A stretch of DNA of 6,225 bases, taken from positions 1 to 6,225 of the forward strand of contig DATBDM010000178.1 of NCBI GenBank assembly GCA_036269915.1, in the 5' to 3' direction. The stretch comes from DATBDM01 sp036269915 (GTDB lineage: Bacteria > Actinomycetota > Thermoleophilia > Solirubrobacterales > Solirubrobacteraceae). Below the pieces are notes generated by a model that made no database searches, had not been told where the DNA came from, and worked only from the letters and a program-made list of their open reading frames with translations. Every line of letters begins with the position of its first letter. Positions within the stretch are counted from its first letter, which is position 1. The position numbers and the translations under genes are program-made. This document shows positions 3,339 to 6,225 of this stretch, piece by piece.

Positions 3339-6221
3339 GGTCTCGAGCAGCAGCCGCGCTCGGTGCCGACCGGGGGGAGGCGAGAACCTGTATGCGGGTC
3401 GCATGGTGAGCCGCAGGTCGTCCTCGTCGGACTGGTCGAAGTCGACGTTGCCCGCGACCTCGATCGACCCGGCCAGTGCGATCGGTCGCGACCAGATGTC
3501 GGCGCCGCTGGCAAATTGGTCCACGCCCGTCGCATGGAACCTCTGGTAGGCGGTCGCCTGCGCCGCGAAGAGCTCGCGTGGATAGCGGATCCGGCCGCGC
3601 AGATCGCGAGGCATCTCCTCATCGGGGCGCAACAGCTCCGGGAACGCGGCCGCCCATGCGCGAGCGATCGGGTCCGACCTGTCCGTCAGGTAGAGGTTGA
3701 CCCTTCCCGAGAACGCGTCGACCGTCGCCCGCACCGACGCGCGGGCGTAGTTCACGTCCGCGCCACCGAGGTCCACGCGCTGGGCGTACGGGTAGTCGCT
3801 GCTCGTGGTGTAGCCGTCCACCACGAAGACGATCCTGCCGTTCTCGGCGAGCGCCGCCGGATGTGTATCCCACTGGATGAAGGGCGCCAGCGTCTGCAGG
3901 CGGTCGTGGATGTCACGGTGCACGAGGATCCGGGAGTCGCGCGTGATCGAATGCGACAGGAGAAGCGCCTTGCTTCGGAGGACGAGCGCGAACGCGACCC
4001 GCCGGATGACGTCCGAGACCGCGATCCCGCCGGTCCCGTCGTAGTGGTACGCGGATCGGGGTTCGCCGTAGGACGCCGGGATGTCGACCTCGGGAGTGCG
4101 CGTGTTGACGACGACCCAGGGCGAGTCCAGGGGACGGTTGCCCCTCGCCGCCGTGAAGACCTTCGGGAGGCGCTGCTGCCGACGCGCCGTACGCGCCTGC
4201 GGGAGGTCCCCGAAGTAGATCCGCGGTTCGCGTAGCCCGAGGCCGGCGTCCAGCAGCTGGGGTTGGCGATTCGCCACGACGTCCGTCGCGGAGAAGCGGA
4301 TCTGCCCGAGCCCGTGCGTATACGCAAGACGCTCGTTGCCCCAGCTCCTGGCCGCCCTGCGAACGGGGCGCAGGTCGAGCTCGCGTGCGCTCGCGATCGT
4401 CGGCTCTCGCCGGCCGCCGACTCGCGAGATGTCGAGCGTCGGCTGCTCCGGGTTGTAGTACGGCGTGCTGGTCACGAGCTGGCGCGCCCGTGCCTCGAGC
4501 AGCCTCGTGTCCCAGACCTGCAGGTCCGCGAGCCGGTGCCGGGCACGCGAGACCTCGGTGGGGCTGAGCCGACCGGTCGGCGCGTAGGCCTGGACGTCGA
4601 TGGCGTCGAGTCCGAGCGCGGCTCTCGTGGCGGCGATCGACCGGCCCAGGAACGGCCGCTCGCGCGAGAGCTGACTCGGCCCGACGACGAAGCGCTGGAC
4701 GAGCGGGGACGCCACCGATCCGGCGACCACGAGCACGAGCGCGAGCGCGGCCGGGACGGCGACCAGGAGCCTCGCGCGGCGCCGGTCGCGCCGTACGTAC
4801 CGCGGCGCCGCGAGGCAGGCGAGGGCCAGAGCCACGGCGACGATCGACCCCGCCGCCAGCAGCGGCGAGCGGACGTGGGTGTCGACGTAGCCGGCGCCGG
4901 CGAATGAGCCGCTGCCGAGGCGTGACGGCTGACCGAGCTCGAGCGTGTAGCGCTCCAGGCGGAGTCGCCACGCGACCACGAGCAGGAAGATCGCGGCGAG
5001 GATGGCGAGGTGCGCCCGGGCCGCACCGGATGCGTGCCGCGGCCGCAGGGTGATCGCGCCTCCGGCGCGGTACGCGAGCGCCGCGTAGACGGCGGCGACC
5101 GCGACGAGCCAGAGCAGGAAGCCCGAGACCGCGCGCTCGAACGGGAGCGAGAAGACGAAGTAGCCGACGTCCTTGCCGTGCATCGGATCGTCGACGCCGA
5201 AGCTCTGCCGATGCCACCAAAGCAGGAAGCTCTGCCAGTGCGCTGAAGCCGACGACGCGAAATAGCTCGCGGTGATCAGGGATGCGGCCGCCGCGATCGC
5301 GGTCGCCGGGCGGGTCCGGGGAAGTCCGGCGCGCGGGAGCGCGACCGCGAGGTTCGCCCACAGCGACGCGGCGGCTACGCCGCCGGCGAGGACGAAGAGC
5401 TCGACCCTCGCGGCCTGGATGCGCGTGAAGACGCCCAGCCGGCCGAGCTCGTCGAACCACAGCACGTCGGGGAGGATCCGCACGGTCGCGAAGAGCACGA
5501 GGAGCGGAACGCCCAGGATGATGACGACGAGGGTCGCGCGCTCACGTGGACGCAGGGGCCCCGGCGTTCGAACCGGTGGCGCCCGGCGGCGTGCGGGAGC
5601 AGGGGGCGGCGGCGGCTCGTTGATCGCCGGGTGCAGCGGGCGGCGGCGCAGCGTGCGCGTGGGATCGTCGATCCGCCCCCAGCGGCCGTCCCGGTCGGCC
5701 CAGGCGAAGATCGCGCGCAGGACGGAGAGGTGCTTGTTCGCGGTCTGGGGCGACAGCGCGCTCAGCGAGGCCCACCATGCCCGCATGCGCTCCTCGGTCA
5801 GCTCGCCCAGCCCGAGCGAGCCGAGCGGACCGATGATGTGCCCCTCCCCTGCGGTCCTGGACTGCCCGAGGATCGAGCGATAGCCGCGAGCCGTGGATGC
5901 CTTCCACGGGCGGCCACCGGCCCGGCCGGCATCGTCCAACCAGGCGAGCGCGATCGCGCGGAGCGTTTCGTCGGTCCGGCGCGTCTCGCGCTCGTGAGCG
6001 TGCGCCAGCTCGGCTTCCAGCTCGCGCCGCGCGTCCGCGAGCCGGTCCAGCGCCACGCTGCGCGGAATCGTGCCCGCCTTCGGGCGTCCCCGGCCCTGGT
6101 GCGCGCGTCCGAGCGAGCGCTTGCGCTCCCGGCGCTTGCCGCCCTCGGTGTAGAGCAGGCGCGCGATCCAGCGGCCGTTGGCCTCGGTGAGATACGCGGA
6201 GATCACCGCATGTCCGGCCAC
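3336..6221 (-). CDS. UPF0182 (COG1615) membrane protein with an integrase-derived N-terminus, cut short by amber
   Basis: This frame has 961 residues from GTG 6221; it is open to the window edge, so the true start may lie outside. Residues 1-195 are integrase-like and are described separately. Residues 218-961 are UPF0182, an uncharacterised integral membrane family widespread in actinobacteria (Rv0064 and Rv3193c of M. tuberculosis are members). Seven helices are visible near 229-249, 272-296, 305-323, 366-384, 403-419, 452-471 and 484-505. Arg-rich RPRERAT before helix 1 puts the N-terminus inside and the large C-terminal domain outside. Family landmarks include DVLWFDELG (252), VGPSQLSRERPF (513), PRIYFGD (666), WVVVNTRTPEVDIP (702), HYDGTGG (726), DSRILVHRDI (762), VDGYTTSSDYPYAQ (801), and EEMPRDLRGRIRYPRELF (868). 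The protein stops about 130 residues before the family's usual end. No catalytic function is known. The gene lies upstream of the exchanger and is likely co-transcribed with it. Confidence 0.85.
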   Translation of the reverse strand: MAGHAVISAYLTEANGRWIARLLYTEGGKRRERKRSLGRAHQGRGRPKAGTIPRSVALDRLADARRELEAELAHAHERETRRTDETLRAIALAWLDDAGRAGGRPWKASTARGYRSILGQSRTAGEGHIIGPLGSLGLGELTEERMRAWWASLSALSPQTANKHLSVLRAIFAWADRDGRWGRIDDPTRTLRRRPLHPAINEPPPPPAPARRRAPPVRTPGPLRPRERATLVVIILGVPLLVLFATVRILPDVLWFDELGRLGVFTRIQAARVELFVLAGGVAAASLWANLAVALPRAGLPRTRPATAIAAAASLITASYFASSASAHWQSFLLWWHRQSFGVDDPMHGKDVGYFVFSLPFERAVSGFLLWLVAVAAVYAALAYRAGGAITLRPRHASGAARAHLAILAAIFLLVVAWRLRLERYTLELGQPSRLGSGSFAGAGYVDTHVRSPLLAAGSIVAVALALACLAAPRYVRRDRRRARLLVAVPAALALVLVVAGSVASPLVQRFVVGPSQLSRERPFLGRSIAATRAALGLDAIDVQAYAPTGRLSPTEVSRARHRLADLQVWDTRLLEARARQLVTSTPYYNPEQPTLDISRVGGRREPTIASARELDLRPVRRAARSWGNERLAYTHGLGQIRFSATDVVANRQPQLLDAGLGLREPRIYFGDLPQARTARRQQRLPKVFTAARGNRPLDSPWVVVNTRTPEVDIPASYGEPRSAYHYDGTGGIAVSDVIRRVAFALVLRSKALLLSHSITRDSRILVHRDIHDRLQTLAPFIQWDTHPAALAENGRIVFVVDGYTTSSDYPYAQRVDLGGADVNYARASVRATVDAFSGRVNLYLTDRSDPIARAWAAAFPELLRPDEEMPRDLRGRIRYPRELFAAQATAYQRFHATGVDQFASGADIWSRPIALAGSIEVAGNVDFDQSDEDDLRLTMRPAYRFSPPPGRHRARLLLET
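5637..6221 (-). mobile_element. Tyrosine integrase N-terminal and core-binding region, catalytic domain absent
   Basis: Residues 1-195 of the long frame resemble the first half of an actinophage or ICE-type tyrosine recombinase. The arm-binding part has NGRWIARLLY, GGKRRERKRSLGRA and RGRPKAG (15-50). A charged helix follows (56-82). The SAM-like core-binding domain (86-192) has TLRAIALAWLDDAG, KASTARGYRSILG, GPLGSLGLGELTEERMRAWW and LSPQTANKHLSVLRAIFAWA. In normal integrases RRP is soon followed by the catalytic domain with the R...HxxR...Y residues. Here the sequence passes into a Pro-rich linker and a UPF0182 membrane domain. It therefore cannot recombine DNA, although it could still bind it. 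It may be a remnant of an integrated element, a domain co-option, or an assembly join. No flanking repeats or other phage genes are visible. Confidence 0.75.
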
Positions 6222-6225
6222 GCTA

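Larger units (their letters stand above)
2100..6221 (-). pseudogene. Integrase-UPF0182-Ig-like frame interrupted by one in-frame TAG
   Basis: Apart from the TAG at codon 962, one frame runs 1374 codons from GTG 6221 to TGA 2100. In order it encodes an integrase N-terminal region (about 1-195), a Pro/Arg-rich linker (196-220), a complete UPF0182 protein (about 218-1093: seven helices then a large outer domain) and three Ig-like repeats (about 1095-1373). The UPF0182 portion, about 875 residues across the TAG, matches the usual family length of roughly 900-1000; the part before the TAG alone is short. Family sequence resumes directly after the TAG in the same frame, so this is a point nonsense change, not a gene boundary or indel. 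It could be a recent pseudogene, a base-call error or a readthrough codon. Confidence 0.6.

Noticed and set aside
2940..4235. 431-codon + strand open frame
   Set aside because: Antisense shadow of the UPF0182 gene with low-complexity Arg/Asp/Val composition typical of high-GC shadows.
3913..5460. 515-codon - strand open frame in another phase
   Set aside because: Overlaps the UPF0182 domain out of frame; Arg/Ala/Gly-rich with no motif, whereas the other phase shows clear UPF0182 landmarks and helices.
5554..5585. Functional tRNA gene at the junction
   Set aside because: Only a T-loop-like core is present; there is no cloverleaf, acceptor stem or anticodon arm on either side.

Overview
This is a high-GC window (roughly 70% by eye). 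Its codon usage, an actinobacterial-style integrase N-terminus and a UPF0182 membrane protein suggest an actinobacterium, perhaps of the Thermoleophilia/Solirubrobacterales type. That placement is inference; no marker gene is present.

Layout: the left edge holds the last ~50 residues of a NarL-family-type sensor histidine kinase on the + strand. Everything else is one co-directional block on the - strand, read right to left. It begins with a very long reading frame (6221 to 2100) that carries an integrase N-terminal region, a UPF0182 seven-helix membrane protein and three Ig-like repeats. Next comes a CaCA-type sodium/proton or cation exchanger (2103 to 904), whose ATG overlaps the preceding TGA by 4 bases. 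After a 90-bp gap comes an HD-domain hydrolase (813 to 169). The kinase and the HD gene converge on a short hairpin at 155-175.

The most notable structure is the long - strand frame. Its first ~195 residues are the arm-binding and core-binding regions of a phage-type tyrosine integrase without the catalytic domain. They run without a stop into TM1 of a UPF0182 protein, and no credible start codon lies next to that TM1. A single in-frame TAG at 3336-3338 then divides the UPF0182 protein. Reading past it in the same frame gives the missing UPF0182 C-terminus and then three tandem Ig-like repeats. Conventional gene calling would split this into two genes and begin the second at an internal GTG.

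The + strand kinase also lacks a stop where it should end. One extra C in the C6 run at 138-143 would bring a TGA at 159-161 into frame, inside the hairpin. Two apparent lesions in 6 kb mean that sequencing or assembly error has to be excluded before biological explanations are preferred.

Functional link: the membrane protein and exchanger are likely co-transcribed and translationally coupled, which suggests a shared envelope or ion-homeostasis role. The UPF0182 function is unknown. No RNA gene, CRISPR array, insertion sequence or origin was seen, and there is no stretch over 300 bases without a gene.
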